From: Meandrina meandrites
Lineage: Eukaryota; Cnidaria; Anthozoa; Scleractinia; Meandrinidae
Length of the DNA: 64,000 bases
Direction of reading: 5' to 3'
Assembly: GCA_963693305.1 (NCBI GenBank)
Contig: OY855912.1
Location: 2,616,001-2,680,000, forward strand
Shown here: in pieces, positions 1-11,639 of the stretch
Position numbering within the stretch: position 1 is the stretch's first letter
Layout of the letters: every line of letters starts with the position of its first letter
Translations under genes and position numbers: made by a program
The notes under the pieces: generated by a model
Databases searched by the model: none
What the model was told of the DNA's origin: nothing
What the model saw: only the letters and a program-made list of their open reading frames with translations

Positions 1-320
1 ATTTTTTTCCGCGCGCCCATTCAAAAACGAGCTTTTTTATTTATTTGTAGCTTTTTCAGGATGAAAGACTTGAAGCCGAAATGTAACAAATGAAACAAAA
101 CCAGACAAGAAACCCACTAAATGCAGATCAATCAATTATTTATTCATGCGTATGTATCCTTTTATCTGTTCCTCGGACGGGCACTATGGACTGTCTCTCC
201 GCGGATTAACGCTATCGCGTTACGTGATCAATTTAAACAAATCAGAATCAAGGAAAAGCTGGTAGTGAACTATAACGGATCATAGTTAGCGAGGGGTAAA
301 GCTTAAACAATAGGCCATTT

Positions 321-350
321 CCTTCTCGTCCATGAAAATGGACGAGAAGG
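321..350. repeat. Perfect 13-bp-arm hairpin
   Basis: Two 13-base arms (left arm CCTTCTCGTCCAT) are exact reverse complements around a GAAA loop. It lies about 215 bases before the first exon, inside what is probably the preceding intron. It may be part of a decayed inverted-repeat transposon; no function can be assigned. Confidence 0.75.
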
Positions 351-486
351 TGGAACACATTTTCGTATGAATGGTTTCGCACGTAGACTCGTTTTGACAC
401 AGAGGCAAAGGGCAACTCGGAAATGGGCCTATTTTGTCTGCTCGCTTTCGGTTTCTATCGACTTTTATAGTTGGCTTCGCGCTTGC

Positions 487-538
487 ATAATCTGCATAAT
501 TTTTCATATTATATTCAGCCTCATCCAATAATTGCTAA
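487..538. repeat. MITE end fragment
   Basis: This segment (CTGCATAAT, then TCATATTATATTCAGCCTC) closely matches the right end of the small inverted-repeat element at 42334-42432. It is a fragment of the same dispersed family and abuts the splice acceptor of the next exon. Confidence 0.6.
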
Positions 539-564
539 GTAATTTACTTCTAATTATTTCGCAG

Positions 565-1083
565 AGCACCTTCCATTATGACTCAGGTTACTGGAGTAAT
601 AGAATTGAATACAACCTTCCTGGTGGAGAGACTGGGTTTGATTCTCAAGAGACCAAGTTGCCGACCTACTGGAACACATCCTTCTCCAAGATATGTCTTG
701 GTATGAAAATTGACCAACAAATCAACTTCATCACCATCAACACTGCTGAAAACAGCTCTCTGTATTCACTGATTGCTGACGGAATCTACCGCAAAACCTC
801 TCTGGGTCGTGACACGTGGAAAACGCTGATTGGTTCTGAAGCCTCTCTGCAGACCAACTGTAACAAAGAAGGATTCAATGTCGTCTCTTCTAGTATCCAT
901 TCTAAAGCAAGAATCGGTCTCCTTGGTAACGAAAATAATGACTGTAATTCTTGTGATTCCAGAATAGGGTTTGGTACGGGTGGGCATCCTGATGACTCTA
1001 ACACGTGTGGAAACGAGGCTTCGTGGCAGCCAGATAATGGCGACAAAGATATCACAGCCATGGGATATATCCTAGTACAATAA
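565..1083 (+). CDS. Skeletal organic matrix-like protein, last exon
   Basis: This is the 3' terminal exon (172 codons plus stop TAA) of a gene whose upstream exons lie left of the window. A pyrimidine-rich tract ending in TTTCGCAG at 564 gives a phase-0 acceptor; the reading frame further upstream lacks a plausible ATG. The protein resembles the C-terminal domain of coral uncharacterised skeletal organic matrix proteins (USOMP-5-like, a fibrinogen-like fold). Marks are the opening [15 protein letters not shown], the segment [18 protein letters not shown], the cysteine-rich [16 protein letters not shown] and the end AMGYILVQ. Such proteins are secreted and were found in coral skeleton proteomes; a role in calcification is inferred, and related domains also occur in non-skeletal secreted proteins. 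I see no break in the exon. Family assignment is from remembered resemblance. Confidence 0.82.
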   Translation, partial: STFHYDSGYWSNRIEYNLPGGETGFDSQETKLPTYWNTSFSKICLGMKIDQQINFITINTAENSSLYSLIADGIYRKTSLGRDTWKTLIGSEASLQTNCNKEGFNVVSSSIHSKARIGLLGNENNDCNSCDSRIGFGTGGHPDDSNTCGNEASWQPDNGDKDITAMGYILVQ

Positions 1084-1088
1084 GAACA

Positions 1089-1374
1089 TACCGTAAAATT
1101 CCGGTTATAAGCCCTGGGCTCATACAATTTCGTAAGGGGTTTTGTGTGGGCTTATAAATGGAGCGGCTTATATCCGTGTGTGTGTGTGTGTGCGGGGGAG
1201 GGGGGGAAGCTTTTAAGAAACGTGCCGCCGTAGTGTTGATCGAAATACATTATAAAGTTAAAAAGTCATAATAAAGCAACACTTAGCCCTATTTAGTAGA
1301 GTCATCCAGCAGAGGGCTCCTATTTCCGAGGGGGGGGGGGGGGGGGGGGGCTTATAACCGGAATGTTACGGTAT
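1089..1374. mobile_element. Inverted-repeat MITE with poly-G core
   Basis: The ends are inverted repeats: ACCGTAAAATTCCGGTTATA on the left and the complementary GGCTTATAACCGGAATGTTACGGT on the right, with one or two mismatches. The outermost bases are TA on both sides, which may be a TA target duplication. The interior has a (GT)n tract near 1178 and 21 consecutive G at 1330-1350. It starts six bases after the stop codon of the preceding exon, so it probably lies in that gene's 3' UTR or flank. Confidence 0.7.
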
Positions 1375-2198
1375 TTTGGGGACCTCGACGATAAAAAGTG
1401 TGCTTATAAAGTCGAGAACTGCTTTCTCGTTGTTGTAATTTTTCCTTTTTATTCTGAAGTAAAATAATAGACCCACCAACCGATTATAGATCCGTCTGTC
1501 TGAAACGAAAAAAGACATCTGGTTATAAGCCTTCTCCAAGAGAGTATGAAGTACTCTCTTGGCCTTCTTATATCCAACTTTACCATGTAATTAGTCCTTA
1601 CAGAAAATTGAGCTTCAAAAGAAAATGACATTTATTTAAGTGAGCAAGTAGAGTTTGCAAATAGCTAAAATTTTGTTTTATTATCATAACCAACTGTTGC
1701 CTCCGATGTTTCTCAATTTGTTTTGTAATCTATAAGATGTGAACAAACCACAATCAATGATTTTTTGGTGATTTCTGCAACTATTGTAACACTGTCAAAA
1801 TTGCAAACGTTGGCCCGACGTTTTCAAGTTTTACACCACTTCTTTTCCACCTGTCCGTAGCCAGACCAGTTTTAAATAACTTTCATGACAAGTACAGTGT
1901 GTTTTAGCAACGCCAGGCAGCTAATAGTGGATTTCCAATTTATACCAACACCTTCATTGGATTTTCAAGTAGCACTAAATCCCTGTAATGCTGCCCCTTT
2001 AATTAGAAATATAATCCCCTATAAGCACCCTCGTTTCTTGGAGGTATCCTTTTCCTACGTCTGGAAAAATTGTTAATAATTACTCTTGCTTTGTGGCAAA
2101 TAAGTGATGATGATAATGACGACGACGATGATGACGATGATGATGATGATGGAAGATTGTAGATAAAAACGTTTATTCAGAGTACCTTTCTTGTAGGA
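1375..2198. other. Intergenic, no gene seen
   Basis: AT-rich DNA without a supported gene. It holds an 11-base-arm hairpin at 1535-1561 (CCAAGAGAGTA and its complement) and a GAT/GAC trinucleotide tract at about 2105-2152. Fragments of the TTATAAGCC motif of the preceding element recur near 1400-1530, suggesting a second decayed copy. Confidence 0.6.
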
Positions 2199-2475
2199 GG
2201 CAGCGTGGCCTAGTGGTTAGGGCGCTGGACTTGTAATCAGGAGGTCCCGGGTTCAAATCCTCCTCCCTGCCACTAGATGGATTTGTCTTCGGTGGTCCGG
2301 AATTCAACTCCTCCACGCTTTGTATATAGCCAACTGGTCAGCCTCCTGCCAGTTGGGATTTTTAACAAGTTTCTGTCTGATTTGTAATATTTGTTTCACT
2401 ATTTACAGTGTCCTCAATTAGTCTAGTACAGCCGTGCTAAACACATTGACACTTAAATAAAGTGATTTATTCATT
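2199..2475 (+). mobile_element. tRNA-derived SINE
   Basis: The head (2199-2274) is tRNA-like: an A-box-like stretch TGGCCTAGTGGTTAGG, a B-box GGTTCAAATCC and partly pairing ends (GGCAG and CTGCC). The body contains a short inverted repeat, AGCCAACTGG and CCAGTTGGG, and ends in AATAAAGTG followed by a T-rich run. The same body is present in reverse at 13871-14290, so it is a dispersed family rather than a single tRNA gene. Transcription by RNA polymerase III is expected from the boxes but not shown. Confidence 0.8.
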
Positions 2476-2627
2476 TTTTTTTTTTTTACAATATATCCGT
2501 TATAAAAGTCTTAAAGTCTTCGTTTCCTGTCAGTTTCAGTTTGTCAAGTAATTCTTTTTCGTTTAGTTATTCACATGTCTCATTTAACCAGATTTGTGTT
2601 ATCCAAGTTTGCTTAGCTATCAAAAAC

Positions 2628-2796
2628 CGGTGTCTGACAAATGCAGACTGCAGACTCCTGTTAGCCTGAATAGAGCTCCGGTTAGCCTAAATGGCATTCT
2701 GGTTAGCCTGTTTACAGTTAGCTCTCAATAATGGTAATGATAACAAAATATACACCAAAAATGTGCTAGTCTGCAGTCTGCATTTGTCAGACACCG
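2628..2796. mobile_element. MITE, 9-bp target duplication (Mutator-like)
   Basis: The 169-base element has near-perfect inverted ends, CGGTGTCTGACAAATGCAGA and its complement. It is flanked by ATCAAAAAC (2619-2627) and ATTAAAAAC (2797-2805), a 9-base duplication with one mismatch. The interior repeats the motif GGTTAGCCT three times. A 9-base duplication is typical of Mutator-like (MULE) transposons; superfamily assignment is inferred. Related copies are at 14023-14233 and 28968-29140. Confidence 0.75.
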
Positions 2797-2805
2797 ATTA
2801 AAAAC

Positions 2806-3836
2806 ATATACAGAAGCCAACAACAGTTGTAATGAAAAAAACCTCATCCTGTTTATATTGTAAGTATAAGTTCTTTTCTTGTAAAAATTAACTTGTTGAA
2901 GTCTATAATATAAAACGTCAGAACGAAACTGGCGATGCTCACTTTAATTTTTCTCTCTAAAAAGCGCTTTTCGCAATAGAAATTTTTAAGCTAGATTAGA
3001 TACAACTTTCCAGGATTAACTTCGCTTATTTACTGTTTTCTGATTTACTGCACTTGTTTTTTAATTGTATCAGGAGTGCTTTTAGACTTGTATTAAAGCA
3101 TGTTTGTTATAATTACGAAAGAGATCACAATAAACTGCTGTTGGAACCAAGAAACATCTCCTTCTTTGAGTTCTAGAGAAGCGTCCAGTGACGAGTTCAT
3201 TTCTGTTCCCGCAATTCAAGTACTTATTGCCTCGTGTTTTCAGAACGTTCCCGGGTACAGTTTAAGACTCGGTGTAAACCCGAAAAATTTATGATCCCAG
3301 CTTAATAATAATTTGTCAAATACTACCGTGTCTAAATAAATATAATTGATTAATTCATTATTTATTTATACTCTATCATAACAGCTTGACGCTTCAACCG
3401 TTCGCTTCTATCAGCCATTGTCATGTTGTCCGTGCAGTGACTTAAATTGTAACATCTAGATGGGAAAGTTTCGTAAAGCCAACTCATTTGCTAGATATTA
3501 TATAAGCTAAATCTGATTCTGGATTGGTGCAGACAGAAAGAATACAGCATTGCTTGGAAAATTCTTTTGAAATTCAAGATCTACGATGTTGCACTTTGTT
3601 TGCACTAACCATTAATTTCACTGTACCTCTCACACGTTGCAGGGAAAGTACGTTTTGAACTTTTGCTTGCGACTTTATGAATTTATAGATTGGATTTATA
3701 AAAAAATACAGTCCATATTTTCTTCGTACTGGAGAAGCACTGCACTGCACTGCACTGCACTGTACGTGGTTTAGAATGTATGACTATTTTTTGCCCGGCC
3801 TTTGAAATCAGTGTCTGGCGTAACAGAGAGATCGAC
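2806..3836. other. Intergenic, no gene seen
   Basis: AT-rich sequence downstream of the minus-strand GPCR gene, so part of it is probably that gene's 3' UTR. The one notable feature is a short pentanucleotide array (CACTG, about five units) at 3738-3762. Short open frames here show no recognisable domain. Confidence 0.55.
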
Positions 3837-4871
3837 CTACGAATGTCTCTCAGTTACAAGACTATCAGCGTTATTCTCGACATGTTGTGACATTTGTTGG
3901 TCTTGATCGTCATTGCAAATTTCTCGACTTGCGATGCGATGACCCATTGGCATTTGCGGTGGTTCCTGTTCAACACGCGAGGAATGTCTGCAGCAGGACA
4001 TGCGGGATAGAAATGTGACGTAACTACGACGATACTGCTTGTTCATGACTCCATAAACCACTGGGTTTAAGCAGCTGTGCAGCCTTGTTAGCATTTCTGA
4101 AGCGAACCAGAGCTCCTTAGAGGAAATGTTTCTGAAATCTAACAGCATCCAAGCGACTTGAGTGGGCAATAAAAGAATCAAAAACAGTAAAACGATAACT
4201 GCCACGGTCTTGAGTATTGCAATGCTCTCTCTAGCGTTTTCCTCTCCAGGTGCATTTCTTACACTGTTTAAACCGCTGTTATTGGGCAAGACGGGCCGCT
4301 TTTTTAAAAAGAGCCATATTTGCACGTAGCAAATCACTGTAACGAGTAGCGGTATTATGTATTGAATTGTCATGAGCGAAGCCGTGTACGCTCGCCGATG
4401 GCCAAACGTGGGCCAAACTTCCTCACAACCGCTTCCCGTTGGTTTATTTACGACGATAAGTGGAATAACCAAAGAAAAAGCTGCCAGCCATATAAGTGAC
4501 ACCCATATGAATGCACCTCTCCGTTTTAGCTTTGGTCTCCACGGATGAGTAACAATGTGGCACCGATGAATCGCCATGGATGTGATGGTAAAAAGCCCTG
4601 CATTGTAGCCTATTGTAACAATGGTTAGACTAACTCTGCAGTTAAATGCTCCAGAAGTTATGCCAAACATACCAAGCATGGAAAAAAAGGAGTCGAAGCA
4701 CAAAAAGACCAAATCCGCTACGGCCAGACTCGTGACAAATATTCTATGGATTGTGTTTCTGGTGTTTTTCTTGTGGGCTGTGATCAGCACAAGTATGTTT
4801 CCTACAATCCCTATGAGGAATACTATGATTGTAATAACAAGCTCAATCCACCATGTTAAGTGATTCTCCAT
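3837..4871 (-). CDS. Class A GPCR, tandem paralogue A
   Basis: Single-exon gene, 344 codons from a true ATG at 4871. The protein has seven hydrophobic segments and rhodopsin-family landmarks: GIVGN with N25 in helix 1, LAVAD with D53 in helix 2, C78 before helix 3 and C149 in the second extracellular loop (the usual disulphide pair), and NPVVY at 269-273 in helix 7. It is predicted to be a plasma-membrane receptor signalling through G proteins; the ligand is unknown, and a peptide or amine is only a guess. It is odd at the cytoplasmic end of helix 3, where the usual D/E-R-Y is H102-R103-C104, and in helix 6, which has LLLPT in place of CWxP. The tail is long (about 60 residues) with a cysteine pair, CC, as a possible palmitoylation site. 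Its paralogue lies 3 kb away on the same strand. Confidence 0.9.
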   Translation of the reverse strand: MENHLTWWIELVITIIVFLIGIVGNILVLITAHKKNTRNTIHRIFVTSLAVADLVFLCFDSFFSMLGMFGITSGAFNCRVSLTIVTIGYNAGLFTITSMAIHRCHIVTHPWRPKLKRRGAFIWVSLIWLAAFSLVIPLIVVNKPTGSGCEEVWPTFGHRRAYTASLMTIQYIIPLLVTVICYVQIWLFLKKRPVLPNNSGLNSVRNAPGEENARESIAILKTVAVIVLLFLILLLPTQVAWMLLDFRNISSKELWFASEMLTRLHSCLNPVVYGVMNKQYRRSYVTFLSRMSCCRHSSRVEQEPPQMPMGHRIASREICNDDQDQQMSQHVENNADSLVTERHS

Positions 4872-7850
4872 TGTTGTGTTTTTCTTGTTTTATGCTGTTA
4901 GATCCTACCATATGCTCCTTTGAAGTCCAAAGCGTGTTCAACTGCTGTTGCCGTTCAGTTTATCCCCCTGAATTTCTCAAGCCAGCGAACTTCATCAATG
5001 TGAGTTTGTACAACCGACAAGTTTTCTCTAGTAAAGCGGCTTAAAATCCAAAAGGATCCACTTTATATCTTGATTATTTGAAAGTCCGTAGTCGTCTCGA
5101 ATCTTTTTCGCTGAGCTCATGATTGCTTTTCACTTTTCTGAGAGGATTTTCTATATACATGTGGATCATCGGCAATGTCAGCATCCATGTTTTGTTCATT
5201 TTGTTATGGACGTGAATCTGCGTCTTCTAGATTACTGAACTCCGATAGAGATGCTTCAGTTAAATAGAGCAGTATTTTTAATTCATGCAGAATCGCATGT
5301 AAACGGAGGGGTGACATTTTGGAAAACAAACAATGACTTTAACAAGAAACGTCAAATGTATTTGGCTTCATTCAATAATGTCCTTGAGAGGACATATCAA
5401 GCAAAGACTCCTCTGCGATGAAAACACACGCGCTTTCAAGAGAAAGTTCTACAATATCAAGTCCCAATACATCCGACTGAGATAAAAACGGCTATTTTTG
5501 GCCTTGGGCTAAACGTTCTTAAACATTATAAAATGTTTTGCTAATTGCGCGCGCTGTGATTGGTCAGTTCGAGTTCATTATAGCTCCATAAAGCACGCGG
5601 CAAGCACGCAAATGGTTTGGCAAACAATGAGATTCGTTGCGAAGCGGGGAAAATAACTCGGTAAAGCCACGGGCTTGGCAGCCGGCACTCGTTACGATAT
5701 GCCAGAGGTACAAGGATCTTGTTCCTCCGCTCTACCTTGCGATAACGCAGCAGAAAAACAGGAAACGTATTTGGAACTCAGCAAAATCTTCTTTATTGTG
5801 GACTTGACACTAAGGCATAGTATAATCTGCTCGTTAGGTTATCATCAAGGTAATCGATTTGCAACAGACGACGTGTTACTTATATACTTACCTAAGTAAA
5901 AACAGTTGTCTTTTGCTATTGAACTCTAGTACAAAAGAGATCTATTGTACATTAACGAAAGTTAGTTTTCATGCAGAAGATTGATGTATTTTTCAGAATA
6001 TGGTATTTGCATTGGCTAAGTTATAATTAAAAAGCCAGGTTAACTTTTGAAGGTTTACCTTGAGGAATATCATGCAAGAATGAAAAGGTTTCTTTCAAAT
6101 GCAGAAATCTATTATGCCAATGAACAGATGAACCATTAGTGTATTTGCTAAGTATGGGCAGATGTTCTTTTCAAATCTTTTCCTAATGTAAACTTCTGTG
6201 TCTGTACTTATTGTAACTATTGTAGAAGTGTTGTTATAATCAGAACAATTTTATGGCTCTGAGGTATTTTCTAAATTCGTTTCCTTATACGTAGGTAGGG
6301 GTCTTATTCTTCTCGTGACAAAAGTGTTGTAAGTTTTGAAAAAAGGTGTTATTTCGCTCCAAAACGCATTCAAATTATTATACATGTACTTTCGCGTCAG
6401 GTGATGATAATTTTCAAGTTGTATGATAACCATGATTCTTCCTGCATATCTATTACTCATTTCCTTAACAAATGGAAAAACGATTGGAGTTTTTAGCAAA
6501 AAAAATTTCAGCTATGGGTTCAATTTACAACTTTCTTAATATTTTCCTGCTCTTTTTAGCCTTGATGAAATCATTAAAGGTTCTTAAAGAGAAAATGTTA
6601 ACAGGTTCTTTGCGGCATATGTTGGCTGGTGTTCCTTTTTATCAAGTGCAAATACAGAACTTTTATTGCTTTTTTTGGCCAAAACCACTTAAATGGTTTA
6701 ATAACCCGCCATATGCATTAGAGCTTGGAAACTGAAATCGTGTTCACGATATTTAAAGTTTATCGCTAGTTAAAATTGCGCAAGACTCGGAATTGATAGC
6801 TAAACACCAATACTATCGCAGAAATGATTTTTTTTTAATTAATGTAAGAAGTTTTCGCCTTTTATTTATTCAAGCAGGAATCTGTCGTAAGTCATAAAGT
6901 GATATTTGTCGACTGCTTGTCTTGCATTGGTAAGCGTTTACTCTTTGTCCCGGGGGAGGGGGGGGGGGGGGTGGGGGGAAGTACTCGTCGGACTTGATGG
7001 GCTTGTGGTGTGCCACCCGGTTTTCAAAACCCGATTCTATCTGTGATCAAATGGCATGTCTTTTCATGCTTTGCCTGTTTCGTATTCTGCAACTGGTGCT
7101 AATTCAAGATCATCCTTGGCTACCAGAATCCCAGGATGAACATGGGTGGTGGTAACAAGGCTCCCGAGGTATCCTGAACATCACGGCCAGGCCTGTCCAG
7201 GCACGTCTCGGCAATCTTCTCTGGATGTCTGTAGTGCACCAAAATTCCCCAGATCACCTTCGAATCAACACAGCACGAGGGCCGGCACTCTCGAAGTCTC
7301 TTAAGACAGTTCACGCAAGCCAGAAATTCCACTCCAGGATCTGCAAGATGATTGCCAGGGCTGGAATTTGGTCGCAACAGGATGGCTTCTTGTGAAGTCC
7401 AGTTTTTCGTCCCGGAGTCTGCCGACAAGAGTGTTTTACATTCTCTACAGGATAATCATACAAAAAGGCAGCTACCTTATTGTTACTTATTTTCGCAGGA
7501 ACTTACTTTCGCGAAAATGGATTTGGCGAAACAAATACATTAAAACGAATTAACTTTCGCGAAAATTTTCAAAATACCGATCTGCATTAATCACACAGTT
7601 AGTCTCAGAATTAGCACAACTGAGTTTTAATTTTCCATAACATTTTCGCCCCAAAATGGAAATTTTCCCTAACAGGTTTTCATTATACCTGTCGATACCT
7701 GGGTTAAAAACTGAAATATTGTCAATATTCTACCTTTACAATTCATGTTAATTACAATTAATGTTATCAATCTCAATTCATTATTCGGTGTTCACAGAAA
7801 GAGCACATAACACCACATCCCACGGCTACTCCGCGCCATGTTTTATGTGA
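4872..7850. other. Intergenic between the paired GPCR genes
   Basis: No gene is supported. The region upstream of 4872 should hold the promoter of paralogue A; I see no clear TATA box. At 5540-5620 the sequence resembles a dispersed coral repeat. An interrupted G-run at about 6951-6980 followed by AAGTACTC looks like one end of the poly-G MITE family seen at 38392-38832. Open frames at 6472-6735 (+) and 7120-7428 (-) have no recognisable domain and are probably chance. Confidence 0.55.
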
Positions 7851-8783
7851 TTATTCTGTGACGTTTTGCGGTGGCACAAGTTCGAGGCTTGAGGAGCTTC
7901 TGCAGCAGAACATGCGAGACAAAAATATGACGTAACTACGACGATACCGTTTGTTCATGACTCCATAAACCACTGGGTTTAAGCAGCTATGCAGCCTTGT
8001 TAGCATTTCTGAAGCAAACCAGAGCTCCTTAGAGGAAATGTTTCTGAAATCTAACAGCATCCAAGCGACTTGAGTGGGTAATAAAAGAATCAAAAACAAT
8101 AAAACGATAACGGCAACGGTTTTGAGTATTGTGATGCTCTCTCTAGCGTTTTCCTCTCCATGTGCTTCTCTTACGCTGTTTAAACCGCTGTTATTGGGCA
8201 AGACGGGTCGCTTTTTCAAAAAGAGCCATATTCGTACGTAGCAAATCGCTGTAACGAGTAGTGGTATTATGTATTGAATTGTCATGAGCGAAGCCGTGTA
8301 CGCCTGCCGATGGCCAAACGTGGGCCAAACTTCCTCACAACCGCTTCCCGTTGGTTTATTTACGACGATAAGTGGAATAACCAAAGAAAAAGCTGCCAGC
8401 CATATAAGTGACACCCATATGAATGCACCTCTCCGTTTTAGTTTTGGTCTCCACGGATGAGTGACAATGTGACACCGATGAATCGCCATGGATGTGATGG
8501 TAAAAAGCCCTGCATTGTAGCCTGTTGTAACTACAGTGAGATGAAATCTACAGTTAAATGTTTCAGAAGTTGTGTCAAATCTGCCAAGAATGGAAACAGG
8601 CGTGTCAAAGCAAAGCAATACCAAATCCGCAACAGCCAGACTCGTGACATATATTCCGTGGATCGTTTTGCTGGCGCTTTTGTCGTGAAGAATGATCAAC
8701 AGGAATATGTTTCCTACAAGCCCTATAACGAAAATTGTGACTTCTACGACGAGCTCGACCCACCAGCTTGGGGTTTCCTCCAT
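7851..8783 (-). CDS. Class A GPCR, tandem paralogue B
   Basis: Single-exon gene, 310 codons. I place the start at the ATG at 8783 because the protein then begins MEETPSWWVELVV, aligned with MENHLTWWIELVI of paralogue A; the frame extends further upstream but only from non-ATG codons. It has the same landmarks as A: N in helix 1, LAVAD, C before helix 3, NPVVY and the same H-R-C in place of D-R-Y. The first 87 residues are about 57% identical to A, and the following roughly 205 residues about 95%. The C-terminal tail is shorter than in A and ends PPQNVTE. Ligand and signalling partner are unknown. The abrupt identity change points to gene conversion between the two copies. Confidence 0.9.
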   Translation of the reverse strand: MEETPSWWVELVVEVTIFVIGLVGNIFLLIILHDKSASKTIHGIYVTSLAVADLVLLCFDTPVSILGRFDTTSETFNCRFHLTVVTTGYNAGLFTITSMAIHRCHIVTHPWRPKLKRRGAFIWVSLIWLAAFSLVIPLIVVNKPTGSGCEEVWPTFGHRQAYTASLMTIQYIIPLLVTAICYVRIWLFLKKRPVLPNNSGLNSVREAHGEENARESITILKTVAVIVLLFLILLLPTQVAWMLLDFRNISSKELWFASEMLTRLHSCLNPVVYGVMNKRYRRSYVIFLSRMFCCRSSSSLELVPPQNVTE

Positions 8784-11639
8784 TGCATCGCTTATCGTTG
8801 TATGATGCACTTTAAGTGTATTGTGTTTTGTCTTCGTAACATTCAATCAATTCGAAGCAATTTCCAACGAATAAGTTGCGTTCAAGAAAAAGCAGAAAAA
8901 CGGTGTTCCAAGCTACAAAGCGGCAGGTGGTGTTTTCAGCCATTGAACCTTTTGATGATTTTGAAGACGCCACATCCTTCCAGGAAAGACACCACTGTGG
9001 CAAAGAAAAAATAATATATAGCAGTATTGATACGTACATGCCCATAATTACGCTTTTTTGGGCATTCATAGGTTAATTGATATGTCGTATCTTTGTTTGG
9101 CATCACGTTTATGATCACTTAAAGGCAAATAAGTCATACGTCTTGCATTATTGTTTTACAGTTTCTTTTTGAGCCCTTGCCGACCAATTTATCACTGAAA
9201 TGGCCATTTCCCTTTACTGTGGTCTAGACTCTCCCGACGAACTAAGAACTAAATAAATTCTCCTTGATTTATTTTCTTGATTAATTTTCTCGATTATTTC
9301 TTGAGTTGCTTAAATCTGTCTTAGGAAAATTCTGCCAGAATCTGATTCTGTCGTTATTGCTCTCATAAGCGCGTTTAAAACAATGTTTGTTCTTCAGCTT
9401 AAAAATCAATTTTGAGCCGACGTTTTCGTTCTAAGAAACAAGAATTGGACCAGGCCAGCAGCGGAGAATAAATATTGCTTTTTCATGTGTCAGGGCGCCC
9501 TGTCAATACATACCTAACAGCGTAACAAGACAGACGATACTAATACAAATACCATGAGCAGTGAAGCGCCCAGATCCTATTAACAGCGGTAAAACGCCTT
9601 TTGGCAATAAACCGCAAATCAGTTCTGAAAGAAAATGAGACGATTGCCAAGTGAAAAAGACATTTCGACAACATTCGGATTGTTTGAAAAGGCTTTAAGC
9701 GTAATAAGTTTACACTGAATAGCTAATCAACTTTACGTCAGTAATTCTCTATTTTAAAATGACTAACAATGACCAATTTGAGTCAAATTTTAGTTGAAGA
9801 CTCATCATTTATGTCTCGAATGTTGAAAACATCGTTTGCGGCTGGCTGTCTTCATCCAAAACATTATCATGATTTATACATCTATGTATCACGCATGCCT
9901 TTTTTAAATCATTATTCAACATTGAAATATGTTTTAATCATGGAAACTGAGTTGATCGCCTAAGATAGTACTTATAATAAAATTTTTCAAAATTAGTTCT
10001 TTTACAACACTTTGTAAATTCACTTTATCATTTTTGTATTTTATCATTATTTCACATAGGCAGAACAGTTGATAATTGTGTTATCTTTTGGCTTTTAAAG
10101 ATGCCTAAGGCGTTTAAAGACACCGTGCGCCCTTTACAATTAAATATGAAAAATGAGCGCTTCCACATAAAAGAATTGCCGTCGGCTCATTTTCGCGTCA
10201 ATAAGGCCGCTCACGAATAATTTACGCGAAAGGTGTTTATTTTTCTTCAACAGTAGAATGTATTTTTATACAACTAATTCGCAATATTCACACAGTTTAA
10301 AGAGACGTCAGGTCTAGTGTCATTTGTCAATCATTCTACGATCTTCTGTTCCTCACACGGAACGTACGTAATGAGATTCGCACTTTGTTGTACAATGGCC
10401 GAAAAACTGAAAATAAAGTTCTATTTTTTTAATAATTTCCAGACTTATGTAGTAAACTGTGCGTTTATTGTCGATCTCTCCCTTGAGTCTTGCTCAACTT
10501 GAAATCATCCAGAAGTATCAAATTTGCGGCACAGAATTTCTTTTATTTCTACATTTAGAGGTAGAATCATCCTCTTTAAACATTTGTTATTATATTGTTG
10601 TGGAAATTTCTTTTTCAAATCCAATTCATTAAGTTTGAGATATCCGCATAACCGACAGTGTACAATTTTAATATGCTCATAGCAATGACTGTTTACAGTC
10701 GAAAAGTGCTTTAATCGGCCCCTTTTAATATATTGCAACTCGCTCTAATACTTCGGCTTGCGGGACATTTACCACAAATATCTAAAATAATCACTTTGTG
10801 CCTTCTTAGCTTTTGACTTATGCTACGTACAGTTTCTGTACCTAGCCAACTAGTTACATGTTCTTGAAGACTTAAAGATATATGCGCTTTCCATTCTCTT
10901 CCCCCAAACACCCTCCCTCTCACCCAACCTGTATTGCGCGGTACTGTTGTGCCATTTCCATTTTAAACTGTGAATTTTCCGCAGAACTGTACCAGTTTTT
11001 TGAACGGTAGGTTAGTTACAGTCTTGCATACAGCTGTTTCATTTATCATTGTTGAATGTAGAAACGTCAATGTCTACGCGACTAGTCCGCAAGGTAAAAC
11101 GGGTAGAATTAGAGAACCGATGCACAAGCTGAATTTGATAACAACCATTTACGATACGAGGAACATGATTTATAACGTTCCCATTTCACTGTAAACAGGT
11201 TTCTCCAGCCAAACTAAATTTTAGCAGAATTTTTCAAAACCAAAAGCAGTGCAAAATAAGAAAAAAAAAAGAAACTTAAAGAAACAACAAACCTTATTAT
11301 AGTCAAAACAAATAATTCATGTGTAAAGTACGCAAGCGGCTTTCTTTTCCACTACAGCAGATATGCAGTCTTTTAATCAGAGATGAAGGCTATCATCCGG
11401 TCTAGTCGCGAGCCGGCGCCAAACGCGTCTAGCCTAAAGAAATAAAAACGTCATTTAAATAAAGCACCTTTTCTTCTCCTTTCCGATGCGAGAAAAAGTA
11501 GGCATGCAGTTCATTAATAAGGAGTTAAACCTACGGAAATTGTGGGCCAGAGAACTGAGGAACTTCACGGCGGGCTTTCTGACGTCTATAAACAATCACA
11601 ATGTGTGGGTACAATTCACCAAAAAAAGGCACAAAAACT
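8784..11639. other. Intergenic, no gene seen
   Basis: AT-rich sequence upstream of GPCR paralogue B and beyond. Several open frames of 60-85 codons occur, but none has a recognisable domain, a signal peptide with splice context or a coding-like composition. I see no clear repeat boundaries. Confidence 0.5.

Noticed and set aside
2199..2274. tRNA gene
   Set aside because: A- and B-boxes are present, but the stems are imperfect and a SINE body follows that recurs elsewhere in the window.
7120..7428. Cysteine-rich minus-strand protein
   Set aside because: Cysteines do not follow a known pattern; no splice context or signal peptide; probably chance.
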